Origin: Curvibacter sp. CHRR-16
GTDB lineage: Bacteria; Pseudomonadota; Gammaproteobacteria; Burkholderiales; Burkholderiaceae_C
Length of the DNA: 64,000 nucleotides
Assembly (NCBI RefSeq): GCF_018474005.1
Contig: NZ_JAHCSH010000008.1
Coordinates: 1-64,000 of the forward strand
Reading direction: 5' to 3'
A program made the translations under genes and the position numbers. The notes beneath the pieces were generated by a model. It had not been told where the DNA came from, ran no database searches, and saw only the letters and a program-made list of their open reading frames with translations. Below are positions 14,296 to 21,594 of the stretch, piece after piece (the first letter of the stretch is position 1; the number at the start of each line of letters is the position of its first letter).

Positions 14296-16578
14296 ATGCA
14301 ACAAGACGGCCTTTTTTTCTCTGGCAAGGCGCGCTATTTGGCCTACGTGGTGCTGCTGGTGATTGGCAGCTTGTCATTTTTGCTGTTTCTCATGCTGATG
14401 GAGGCAACAGGCAATGACAGTTTGTTTGAACGCAATTACCAGTTGCTTTTTGTCGCCAATACCAGCATTGCAGCTTTACTAGGCGGGCTGATTCTGTTCT
14501 CTGGGTGGCGGCTCTGGCTGCGCTTGCGCCAAGGTCGCTTTGGCAGCCGATTGCTGTTGAAACTGGCAATGGTGTTTGCGTTGGTGGGGGTTGTGCCAGG
14601 ACTCATCATTTATGTGGTCTCCTTTCAGTTTGTGTCGCGCTCAATTGAGACGTGGTTTGACGTCAAGGTGGAGCGAGCTTTGGATGCAGGCTTGAATTTG
14701 GGGCGTTCTGCATTGGAGGTAGTGCAGCAGCAGGTTGAGGGGCAAGTACGTCAAGCTGTACAAGCACAATTCAACAACTGGGGGGTGGACGATGCACCTT
14801 CCACGCTAAGTAAATTGGCCGATCAGTTGGAACTCAGCCAAATGCAGATCATCGCGTCCAATGGGCGTGTGGTTAATAGCGTAGCCAGGGATGCGTTGTC
14901 ATTGGCACACGGCATATTGCCAAGCAGCGCCCAAATAAAACAGGCACGACGAAACAAGTCCAGCACGTGGTTTGTGGGCTTGGAGGATGCCGCAGATGGT
15001 GTGGCTGCATCGCCCCAAGTGGCGGTACTGGTGGCCCTGCCAACCATATCTTGGCAGCTTTCGGCAGAGGAGCGCTATGTTTTGGTGCTAAAGCCGCTAC
15101 CTAAAAGTTTGGTGACCAATGCACTTGCGGTGGAAGTGGCAAATCGGGAGTATCAAGAAAAAGCGCTAGCACGCAAGGGCTTGCAACGCATGTACATCGG
15201 TACTTTGACTTTGAGTCTATTCTTGGCTGTCTTCAGTGCCATCATGTTCGCCATTTTGTTGAGCAACCAAATTGCCAAGCCATTGCTTCTTTTGACAGAG
15301 GGTGTCAACCAAGTGGCAGCTGGCGATTTAACGCCCAAGTTGATCCTGCCTGGCAAAGATGAGTTAGGTGGGCTTACCCGAGCATTTGCGTCTATGACGG
15401 AGCAATTGGCCGAGGCGCGGGCCACGGTAGAGCAAAGCATTGCTGAACTGGACAAAGAGAAAAACAGCATCCAGACAATCATTGATAGTTTGAGTGCTGG
15501 CATCATCGTGTTGGATGAAGCTGGCGTGGTACGCAATATCAATCCCAGTTTGGGTAAAGTTCTGGCCCAAGATGTAACGCATGGCATTGGCCAAACTATG
15601 GCGCAAGTACCGGAATTGCAGGTATTGGCAGGCGTGGCTGAAGAAGGCTTTTACGAGTTGTTTGAAATGGGTTCCAGCCCGCGCCAGTATTGGCAGAAAA
15701 CGTTGGAATCGGATCAGTATGCGGGCGTTGATAAACCGGCCTTTGCCAAGCATGCCACCTTGATGTTGCGTGGTGCGTTTTTGCCAGCGGGGGGGCGATT
15801 GTTGGTGGTGGATGACATCACGCAGGTGGTGTCCGCGCAGCGTGCCCAGGCTTGGGGGGAGGTCGCAAGACGGTTGGCACACGAAATCAAGAATCCGCTT
15901 ACACCTATCCAGTTGTCAGCAGAGCGGCTGGAGCGTAAGCTAACTGGCACGGTTAGTCCCGAACAGCAACAGTTAGTGAGTAAGTCGGTGCGAACCATTG
16001 TGGAGCAGGTAGCCGCCATGCAGCGTTTGGTCGATGAGTTTCGTGATTTTTCTCGCATGCCTACAGCTCAGAAAGAGCCAACTGATATCAATCGTTTGGT
16101 TTTGGACATCGCTGAGTTCTATGAAAGTAGCCCAGATGTTGGTTTGGTGCTGCAGTTGGATGAAACAAACCCGGTTGTTGCACTCGATTCGGGGCAGATT
16201 CGGCAAGTTCTCCACAACTTGATACAAAATGCGCAAGATGCAGTGACGGAGGTCAAACCTGACGATGGTGGTGAAACTACCAAAAAACGAATTTGGGTTA
16301 CTACTGCCGTCAGTGCATCAGGTAGCAAAGTCCGTTTGCGCATTGGCGATGAAGGACCTGGTTTTCCGGATTTCATTCTGAATCGTGCTTTTGAACCGTA
16401 TGTCACAACCAAAACCAAGGGAACCGGTTTGGGTTTGGCTGTGGTGAAAAAAATTGCCGATGAGCATGGCGCACGGGTGGAGCTAGGCAATAGGGTGGAA
16501 GATGGAAAAGTGATAGGGGCCATGGTCTCCTTGTCCTTTCCACTCCAAGCGGAAGGTGTTGTGGTAAGCCCAGCATAG
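14296..16578 (+). CDS. Membrane sensor histidine kinase, NtrY-like
   Basis: A 760-aa kinase. Three hydrophobic segments lie in the first 115 residues and another at about 300-320, bracketing an extracytoplasmic region. Then follow HAMP (about 320-373), PAS (about 390-500), a HisKA box with phospho-acceptor His529 in AHEIKNPLTP, and an ATPase domain with N box (HNLIQNAQDA), G1 (DEGPGF) and G2 (GTGLGLAVV). This is NtrY architecture; NtrY kinases respond to nitrogen or redox status in some bacteria. It starts 5 nt after the DUF4390 gene and is followed by its regulator. The signal sensed here is unknown. Confidence 0.88.
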   Translation: MQQDGLFFSGKARYLAYVVLLVIGSLSFLLFLMLMEATGNDSLFERNYQLLFVANTSIAALLGGLILFSGWRLWLRLRQGRFGSRLLLKLAMVFALVGVVPGLIIYVVSFQFVSRSIETWFDVKVERALDAGLNLGRSALEVVQQQVEGQVRQAVQAQFNNWGVDDAPSTLSKLADQLELSQMQIIASNGRVVNSVARDALSLAHGILPSSAQIKQARRNKSSTWFVGLEDAADGVAASPQVAVLVALPTISWQLSAEERYVLVLKPLPKSLVTNALAVEVANREYQEKALARKGLQRMYIGTLTLSLFLAVFSAIMFAILLSNQIAKPLLLLTEGVNQVAAGDLTPKLILPGKDELGGLTRAFASMTEQLAEARATVEQSIAELDKEKNSIQTIIDSLSAGIIVLDEAGVVRNINPSLGKVLAQDVTHGIGQTMAQVPELQVLAGVAEEGFYELFEMGSSPRQYWQKTLESDQYAGVDKPAFAKHATLMLRGAFLPAGGRLLVVDDITQVVSAQRAQAWGEVARRLAHEIKNPLTPIQLSAERLERKLTGTVSPEQQQLVSKSVRTIVEQVAAMQRLVDEFRDFSRMPTAQKEPTDINRLVLDIAEFYESSPDVGLVLQLDETNPVVALDSGQIRQVLHNLIQNAQDAVTEVKPDDGGETTKKRIWVTTAVSASGSKVRLRIGDEGPGFPDFILNRAFEPYVTTKTKGTGLGLAVVKKIADEHGARVELGNRVEDGKVIGAMVSLSFPLQAEGVVVSPA

Positions 16579-16594
16579 AGAGAAGAGAATAGCA

Positions 16595-17275
16595 ATGGCA
16601 AACATCTTGGTGGTTGATGACGAGCACGGCATTCGCGAGTTGCTCTGGGAGATATTGAACGACGAAGGCCACGCCGTAGAGTTGGCAGAGAATGCGGCCC
16701 AAGCGCGTGCTTGCCGAAGTAAAGAGGTGCCGGATTTGGTGTTGCTCGATATATGGATGCCCGACACCGATGGCGTGACATTGCTCAAGGAGTGGGCTAG
16801 CAATGGACAGTTGACCATGCCGGTCATCATGATGAGTGGGCATGCCACCATAGAGACAGCGGTAGAAGCTACTAAGATAGGTGCGCTTGGCTTTTTAGAA
16901 AAACCGATCACGATGCAAAAGTTGCTCAAAGCGGTTGAGCAGAGTCTGATAAAGGTGGCACCGAAGATAGAAGCCAAGTTTCCCAGTTCGATGGTTACGG
17001 CAGTTGCGATGCCTGTTGGGGTAGTGGGTGTAGAAGCCCGCACGTTGATGGCCTCTCAGCCTGCAGGGGAACAGGTTTTTCGTTTTGACAAACCCTTGCG
17101 CGATGCGCGTGATGAGTTTGAGAAAGCATATTTTGAATTCCATTTGGCGCGTGAAGCTGGCTCTATGACGCGGGTAGCGGAAAAAACTGGGCTTGAGCGC
17201 ACCCACTTGTATCGCAAGCTCAAGCAGCTAGGCGTGGATTTGTCGAAATCCAAAAAGACAGCTTTAGAACGGTGA
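16595..17275 (+). CDS. Response regulator, NtrX-like without AAA+ domain
   Basis: A 226-aa regulator with an N-terminal receiver domain (VVDDEHGIRELL, phospho-acceptor Asp52 in LLDIWMP, MMSGHAT, and EKP) and a C-terminal Fis-type helix-turn-helix (TRVAEKTGLERTHLYRKLKQL). A central linker of about 70 residues replaces the sigma-54-activating ATPase found in alphaproteobacterial NtrX (around 450 aa). It can therefore bind DNA but should not activate sigma-54 promoters by itself. It lies 16 nt after the kinase gene with an AGAAGAG ribosome site and completes the operon. Confidence 0.88.
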   Translation: MANILVVDDEHGIRELLWEILNDEGHAVELAENAAQARACRSKEVPDLVLLDIWMPDTDGVTLLKEWASNGQLTMPVIMMSGHATIETAVEATKIGALGFLEKPITMQKLLKAVEQSLIKVAPKIEAKFPSSMVTAVAMPVGVVGVEARTLMASQPAGEQVFRFDKPLRDARDEFEKAYFEFHLAREAGSMTRVAEKTGLERTHLYRKLKQLGVDLSKSKKTALER

Positions 17276-17282
17276 TGTTTTC

Positions 17283-17311
17283 TTAAAAAGCATAAAAACC
17301 CGTGCTACAAT
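17283..17311 (+). promoter_or_regulatory. Candidate sigma-70 promoter of the tRNA-Phe/tRNA-Gly unit
   Basis: TACAAT at 17306-17311 is a good -10 box; TTAAAA at 17283-17288, with a 17-nt spacer, is a partial -35 box (4 of 6). The predicted start point lies about 6 nt before the mature tRNA-Phe 5' end, a common arrangement. Confidence 0.45.
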
Positions 17312-17323
17312 CTCATTTCTTTA

Positions 17324-17399
17324 GGCCCGGTAGCTCAGTCGGTAGAGCAGAGGATTGAAAATCCTTGTGTCGGTGGTTCGATTCCGCCCCAGGCCACCA
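17324..17399 (+). tRNA. trnF: tRNA-Phe (anticodon GAA)
   Basis: A 76-nt cloverleaf with encoded CCA and anticodon loop TTGAAAA (GAA, phenylalanine). D, anticodon and T arms are canonical. The acceptor stem GGCCCGG against CCAGGCC contains a C5:A68 mismatch, and the anticodon stem closes with a G27:T43 wobble. Both are discussed as a finding. The gene still looks functional. Confidence 0.95.
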
Positions 17400-17423
17400 A
17401 AGGCTTGCGTAAGCAAGCACCAT

Positions 17424-17499
17424 GCGGGATTAGCTCAGTTGGTAGAGCGATACCTTGCCAAGGTATAGGTCGAGAGTTCGAGCCTCTTATCCCGCTCCA
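17424..17499 (+). tRNA. trnG: tRNA-Gly (anticodon GCC)
   Basis: A 76-nt cloverleaf with a fully paired acceptor stem (GCGGGAT/ATCCCGC), anticodon loop TTGCCAA (GCC) and encoded CCA. It lies 24 nt after tRNA-Phe; the spacer contains a small hairpin (GCTTGC/GCAAGC, 17403-17418) that probably guides processing of a common precursor. Confidence 0.97.
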
Positions 17500-17510
17500 T
17501 GGATTCGGTC

Positions 17511-17544
17511 AAAAGGCCCATCGTAAACGATGGGCCTTTTTTTT
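17511..17544 (+). terminator. Intrinsic terminator after tRNA-Gly
   Basis: AAAAGGCCCATCG pairs with CGATGGGCCTTTT around a TAAA loop and runs into eight Ts. It closes the two-tRNA transcript and isolates it from the rfaH-like gene. Confidence 0.93.
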
Positions 17545-17624
17545 GGTCAAGTGAATCTAGGTGCGCTAACATTGCGCTCACTATGGGCAGCGATAGCGTT
17601 GTTGTCAGCGCAATAGGAGGCGAT

Positions 17625-18122
17625 ATGGACTGGTATCTGGTGCAAACTAAACCGCGTCAAGAAAAAGTAGCGCGGCAGAATTTGGAGCGCCAACGGTACG
17701 AGTGCTATTTGCCCATGTTCAGTATGCAAAAAATTCGCCGCAATACAGTGACCGATGTGTGCGAGCCATTGTTCCCACGCTATTTGTTCATAAAGTTGGG
17801 GGATGGTATGGGGGATAAGGGGTGGTCACCTATTCGTTCCACCCTGGGGGTGAGCAAATTGGTTTGTTTTGGTACCCAACCGGCTAAGGTTACTGCTGCC
17901 TTGGTGGATTCCATACGACAGCGTGAGCAACAAGCGGCAGGTAAGGTGGCTACGCTTTTTCAGGCTGGACAGAAAGTGCAAATTACCGACAGCGCTTTTG
18001 CAGGGATTGAGGGCATTTTCCAGACAACCGACAGTGAGCGGCGGGTGTTGGTACTCATTGAGATGATGAGTAAACCTGTTGTGGTGGCGCTGGACCCTAC
18101 AGCTGTGCGCAAGGCCAGCTAA
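17625..18122 (+). CDS. rfaH: Transcription elongation factor RfaH (NusG paralogue)
   Basis: A 165-aa NusG-family protein that opens MDWYLVQTKPRQE, the RfaH signature, with PLFPRYLFIKL in the NGN domain and a shorter C-terminal KOW domain. RfaH joins RNA polymerase at ops DNA sites and suppresses Rho termination and pausing in long, weakly translated operons for surface polysaccharides. ATG 17625 has a perfect AGGAGG 4 nt upstream; the longer frame starting at 17499 would overlap the tRNA-Gly end and terminator and is rejected. A perfect ops sequence lies before the polysaccharide operon at 38259-38270, making this gene its likely regulator. General NusG is encoded separately at 671. Confidence 0.9.
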   Translation: MDWYLVQTKPRQEKVARQNLERQRYECYLPMFSMQKIRRNTVTDVCEPLFPRYLFIKLGDGMGDKGWSPIRSTLGVSKLVCFGTQPAKVTAALVDSIRQREQQAAGKVATLFQAGQKVQITDSAFAGIEGIFQTTDSERRVLVLIEMMSKPVVVALDPTAVRKAS

Positions 18123-18163
18123 TTCGCTAGCAGTGCTGCAATATCGGTACAAGCACGTCAGTG

Positions 18164-19900
18164 CTAGGCATCGGCCATGATCCATTCAGCGGCTTTTTCG
18201 GCGATCATCAAAATAGGGCTGTTGGTATTGCCGCTGGTAATCGTTGGCATGACGCCCCCATCGACCACGCGCAAACCTCGCACCAGTCCACCACGCCCAT
18301 CGCGAACCCGCAAGCGGGTATCGACGACCGCCATGCTGTCATTCTGTTGCCCCATCTTGGTAGTGCCAACAGGATGAAAGATGGTGGTGCCAATTTCACC
18401 AGCCATGCGCAGTAAATCATCCTCTGTTTGGTAGTTTGCGCCAGGCTTGTGCTCCTCGGGTTGGTAGCGCGCCAGAGCTGGTTGCGCAACGATACGGCGC
18501 GTCAAGCGCAGGCTATCGATAGCAACTTGGCGATCTGCTGCAGTTTGCAAATAGCACGGTGCAATGGCTGGTGCATCCTCAAAGCGTGGAGTTTTGAGTA
18601 GCACCGAACCTCGGCTGCTGGGATTGAGATTGCACACACTGGCGGTAAAAGCTGGGAATCCATGCAGTGGTTGACCAAATGCATCCAGACTCAAAGGTTG
18701 CACATGGTACTGGATGTTGGGAAAGGCTTGCTCGGGGCTGCTGCGCGTGAAAGCCCCCAGTTGACTGGGAGCCATGCTCATGGGGCCACTGCGGGTGAGG
18801 GCGTATTGCAAGCCCATGCGCGCTTTGCCCCACCAGTGTTGGGTCATCGTGTTGAGCGTGGCTGCTCCCTGCACCTTGAACACCGTCCTAATTTGCAGAT
18901 GGTCTTGGAGATTGGCACCTACACCGGGTAAGTCCACCACAGGGGTTATGCCTCGGTCATACAAAATACCTGCAGGGCCAATACCCGACAACTGCAAAAG
19001 GTGGGGAGAGCCGATGCTGCCTGCGCTCAAAATCACCTCACCCGTTGCGCGAGCCATGACCATTTCTTGGCCTGTCCAGACTTGTACTCCGGTACAGGCA
19101 TGCTGCCCATCGGACGAACTTTGTAGCAATAAACGCGTCACCTGCGCGTGCGTCCAAAGTTCAAAGTTGGGACGTCCATAGCAGGTGGGACGCAAAAAAG
19201 CCTTGGCCGTGTTCCAGCGCCAGCCTTGTTTTTGATTCACTTCGAAATACCCCACGCCCTCGTTATTGCCTTGGTTGAAGTCGCTGCTGTGCGCAATGCC
19301 CGCTTGCTGCGCGGCGTGGGCGAACGCATCCAAGATATCCCAGCGCACACGCTGCTGCTCTACGCGCCATTCACCCGTGCTGCCGATGCTGGGGTGGCCG
19401 TGCAATTGTTGAAAGCGGGCATCAGCGTTTTGGCCTTTGTCCAGCCGCCAGTGGTTTTCGTGGCGGCGAAAGTAGGGAATCGTGTTGATCCAGCGCCATG
19501 AGTCATCACCAGTCATGTGTGCCCACTGGTCGTAATCGCGTGCTTGGCCTCGCATGTAAATCATGCCGTTGATACTGCTGCAGCCCCCCAGCGTTTTGCC
19601 ACGCGGGTAACGCAGTTGGCGACCATTCAATGCGGGCTCTGGTTCTGTTTTGAACAACCAGTCGGTGCGTGGATTGCCAATGCAATACAGATAGCCAACG
19701 GGGATATGAATCCAGTGGTAGTCGTCTTTACGACCTGCCTCAATCAACAGCACCCGTTTGCTCGGATCGGCACTGAGTCGATTGGCCAGCAAAGCACCTG
19801 CAGTGCCCGCACCAACGACGATGTAGTCAAAGGTCAAATCGCTGGCGATGCTATCGGGGGGGAATCTACCCGCTGGGGAGGTGCTGTTTGGTGTGGACAT
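18164..19900 (-). CDS. GMC-family FAD-dependent oxidoreductase (choline/alcohol dehydrogenase type)
   Basis: A 578-aa flavoprotein. The N-terminal FAD-binding motif DYIVVGAGTAGALLANRL, the GMC signature PRGKTLGGCSSINGMIYMRG, and the C-terminal catalytic region with FHPVGTTKMG and GNTNSPILMIAEKAAEW are all present. Members oxidise alcohols, choline or polyethylene glycol; the substrate cannot be told from sequence. No signal peptide is seen, so it is probably cytoplasmic. The gene is divergent from a LysR-type regulator, which is the obvious candidate to control it, and convergent with rfaH. Confidence 0.85.
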   Translation of the reverse strand: MSTPNSTSPAGRFPPDSIASDLTFDYIVVGAGTAGALLANRLSADPSKRVLLIEAGRKDDYHWIHIPVGYLYCIGNPRTDWLFKTEPEPALNGRQLRYPRGKTLGGCSSINGMIYMRGQARDYDQWAHMTGDDSWRWINTIPYFRRHENHWRLDKGQNADARFQQLHGHPSIGSTGEWRVEQQRVRWDILDAFAHAAQQAGIAHSSDFNQGNNEGVGYFEVNQKQGWRWNTAKAFLRPTCYGRPNFELWTHAQVTRLLLQSSSDGQHACTGVQVWTGQEMVMARATGEVILSAGSIGSPHLLQLSGIGPAGILYDRGITPVVDLPGVGANLQDHLQIRTVFKVQGAATLNTMTQHWWGKARMGLQYALTRSGPMSMAPSQLGAFTRSSPEQAFPNIQYHVQPLSLDAFGQPLHGFPAFTASVCNLNPSSRGSVLLKTPRFEDAPAIAPCYLQTAADRQVAIDSLRLTRRIVAQPALARYQPEEHKPGANYQTEDDLLRMAGEIGTTIFHPVGTTKMGQQNDSMAVVDTRLRVRDGRGGLVRGLRVVDGGVMPTITSGNTNSPILMIAEKAAEWIMADA

Positions 19901-20024
19901 GTCTCTTGGCTATAAGATTTATTGATGAATGCCTGCTGGCGCATGCACAGTGTCAAGCAATGTTTTCCACATTTCCAATGATTTTGGCAAAATAAGAATA
20001 TTAAAAATATAAATATTGGGGTAT
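19901..20024. promoter_or_regulatory. Divergent promoter region between GMC oxidoreductase and LysR genes
   Basis: A 124-nt AT-rich gap shared by two divergent genes. ATTTTG-G-CAAAAT at 19981-19993 is a perfect inverted repeat that fits the T-N11-A form of LysR boxes. It is followed by very AT-rich sequence (around 19997-20016) with -10-like elements. LysR regulators usually bind such a site to control both flanking genes. Confidence 0.5.
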
Positions 20025-21002
20025 ATGACAGACGCACACAACAACGCAGGCAATGCACTAAGCACTACAGCGGTAGACCACCAAGCCTTGCGCGCTTTGG
20101 TGGCCGTAGCCCGGCAGGGCAATGTGTCGCGTGCCGCGCAGCAACTGCATTTATCCCAGCCGGCAGTGAGTCTGCAACTCAAAGGACTGTCCCAAGCCAC
20201 CGGCTTGCAGCTCTTTACGCGCACCCCACACGGCTTGAGCTTAAGCAGCCATGGGGCGGCACTGTTGCCGCATGCCGAACGTGCGTTGGCCGCCTTGGGT
20301 GAATTCACCCAAGCTGCACAACGCTTGCGCAGCACAGTGCAAGGGAGCATGCGCTTGGGCACCATCCTGGATCCAGAGTTCACGCGTTTAGGGGCGTTTT
20401 TGGGCGCCTTGGTGGAGGCGGCGCCACAAGTGCAAACCGAACTGCGCCAAGCCATGAGTGGTGATGTCTGGCTGCATGTGGCACGCGACAGTTTGGATGG
20501 CGGCTTTTTCCTCGCCGCTCCCGGGCAAGATCTGGCTGCCGCCATGCCCTCCCTAGGCAACGCCGTGGCAACTATGGGTATAGCCAGCATGCCTTTGACG
20601 CAGTTCACCTATCGGGTGCTGGCTCCCAAAGGGTGGGCCACGCAGGTACTGGGGCGCAGCTGGGCCGAGCTGGCCGCCTTGCCGTGGTTGGCCACGCCGC
20701 CAGCTTCGGTGCACCACCGATTGCAAGCCCAAGTATTTGGTCCCAACTCCAGCACGGGTTTGGAGCCGCGCCGTGTCGCCTTGGTAGACCAAGAGGCATC
20801 CATGTTGGATTTGGTGCGATCGGGGGTGTGTTTGAGTTTGGTACGTGACTCGATCGCTATGCGTGAGCAGCAAGAGCGTGGCCTGGTTGTGGCAGATGCC
20901 GTGGGTTTGGAGTGCCAATTGCTGTTCATTTGGCAAGCACGCAAGACAGAAGACCCCGTGGTAGCCAGCGCGTTGCAGGCCCTGCGCAGCGTCTGGTTCT
21001 AG
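20025..21002 (+). CDS. LysR-family transcriptional regulator
   Basis: A 325-aa protein with an N-terminal winged helix-turn-helix (QALRALVAVARQGNVSRAAQQLHLSQPAVSLQLKGL) and a C-terminal periplasmic-binding-like effector domain. An in-frame TTG lies 9 nt upstream; ATG 20025 is chosen. It is divergent from the GMC oxidoreductase and probably regulates it, with a substrate-related inducer that is unknown. Confidence 0.88.
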   Translation: MTDAHNNAGNALSTTAVDHQALRALVAVARQGNVSRAAQQLHLSQPAVSLQLKGLSQATGLQLFTRTPHGLSLSSHGAALLPHAERALAALGEFTQAAQRLRSTVQGSMRLGTILDPEFTRLGAFLGALVEAAPQVQTELRQAMSGDVWLHVARDSLDGGFFLAAPGQDLAAAMPSLGNAVATMGIASMPLTQFTYRVLAPKGWATQVLGRSWAELAALPWLATPPASVHHRLQAQVFGPNSSTGLEPRRVALVDQEASMLDLVRSGVCLSLVRDSIAMREQQERGLVVADAVGLECQLLFIWQARKTEDPVVASALQALRSVWF

Positions 21003-21046
21003 TGAGGGACTGAAAATTGCTGCACACTTCGCCTAGGAGAGTACCC

Positions 21047-21535
21047 ATGGCATTACCCGTCGACACCGACACCATTTCCCAAGGCATACGGCTGGCCGTT
21101 GCCCCTGTTTTCTTTTTGACTGCCGTGGCAGGATTGATTGGCGCCGTGGCCACGCGCTTGGCCCGCATCATCGATCGCGCACGCGTGATCGAAACCCAGT
21201 TGCGCCAAGGCACTTACGCCACCACGCGCGAGGAGGGCTTTCAAGAACTGCAAGGACTGCGTGTGCGCGGCTTGCTGGCCAATGGCAGCATCGCCTTGCT
21301 CACGCTGTGCGGCTTTCTGATTGGGGTGACCATCGTGCTCATTTTCTTGGGCGAGACGGGTTTTGAATCTGGTGGCCGCTGGGCTATTTTCAGTTTCATG
21401 GGGGGCATTGCCAGCTTCTTGCTGGCACTGCTGTCCTTCATGATCGAAACCATATTTGCCACCCGTTTGCTGGACTTTGGCCGCAGGCTGCAGCAAGCGA
21501 CAGAGTCACAAGCCCAATCACCTCCCCAAGACTGA
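21047..21535 (+). CDS. DUF2721 membrane protein
   Basis: A 162-aa protein with hydrophobic segments at about residues 17-36, 82-103 and 117-140, and a conserved basic segment after the first (TRLARIIDRARVIE), the pattern of DUF2721. ATG 21047 follows TAGGAGA. Function is unknown. It lies 44 nt after the LysR gene on the same strand and is convergent with the helicase gene. Confidence 0.75.
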   Translation: MALPVDTDTISQGIRLAVAPVFFLTAVAGLIGAVATRLARIIDRARVIETQLRQGTYATTREEGFQELQGLRVRGLLANGSIALLTLCGFLIGVTIVLIFLGETGFESGGRWAIFSFMGGIASFLLALLSFMIETIFATRLLDFGRRLQQATESQAQSPPQD

Positions 21536-21594
21536 CACCTTGGCTGCGCCTAGCGGTGGCCGTGCGCAGCCAAGCAGTTTGGAGGCAGGTAGTT

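Noticed and set aside
17499-17624. Longer N-terminus for the RfaH protein from 17499
   Set aside because: It would begin in the last base of tRNA-Gly and run through a strong terminator; ATG 17625 has a perfect ribosome site and the RfaH-type start.
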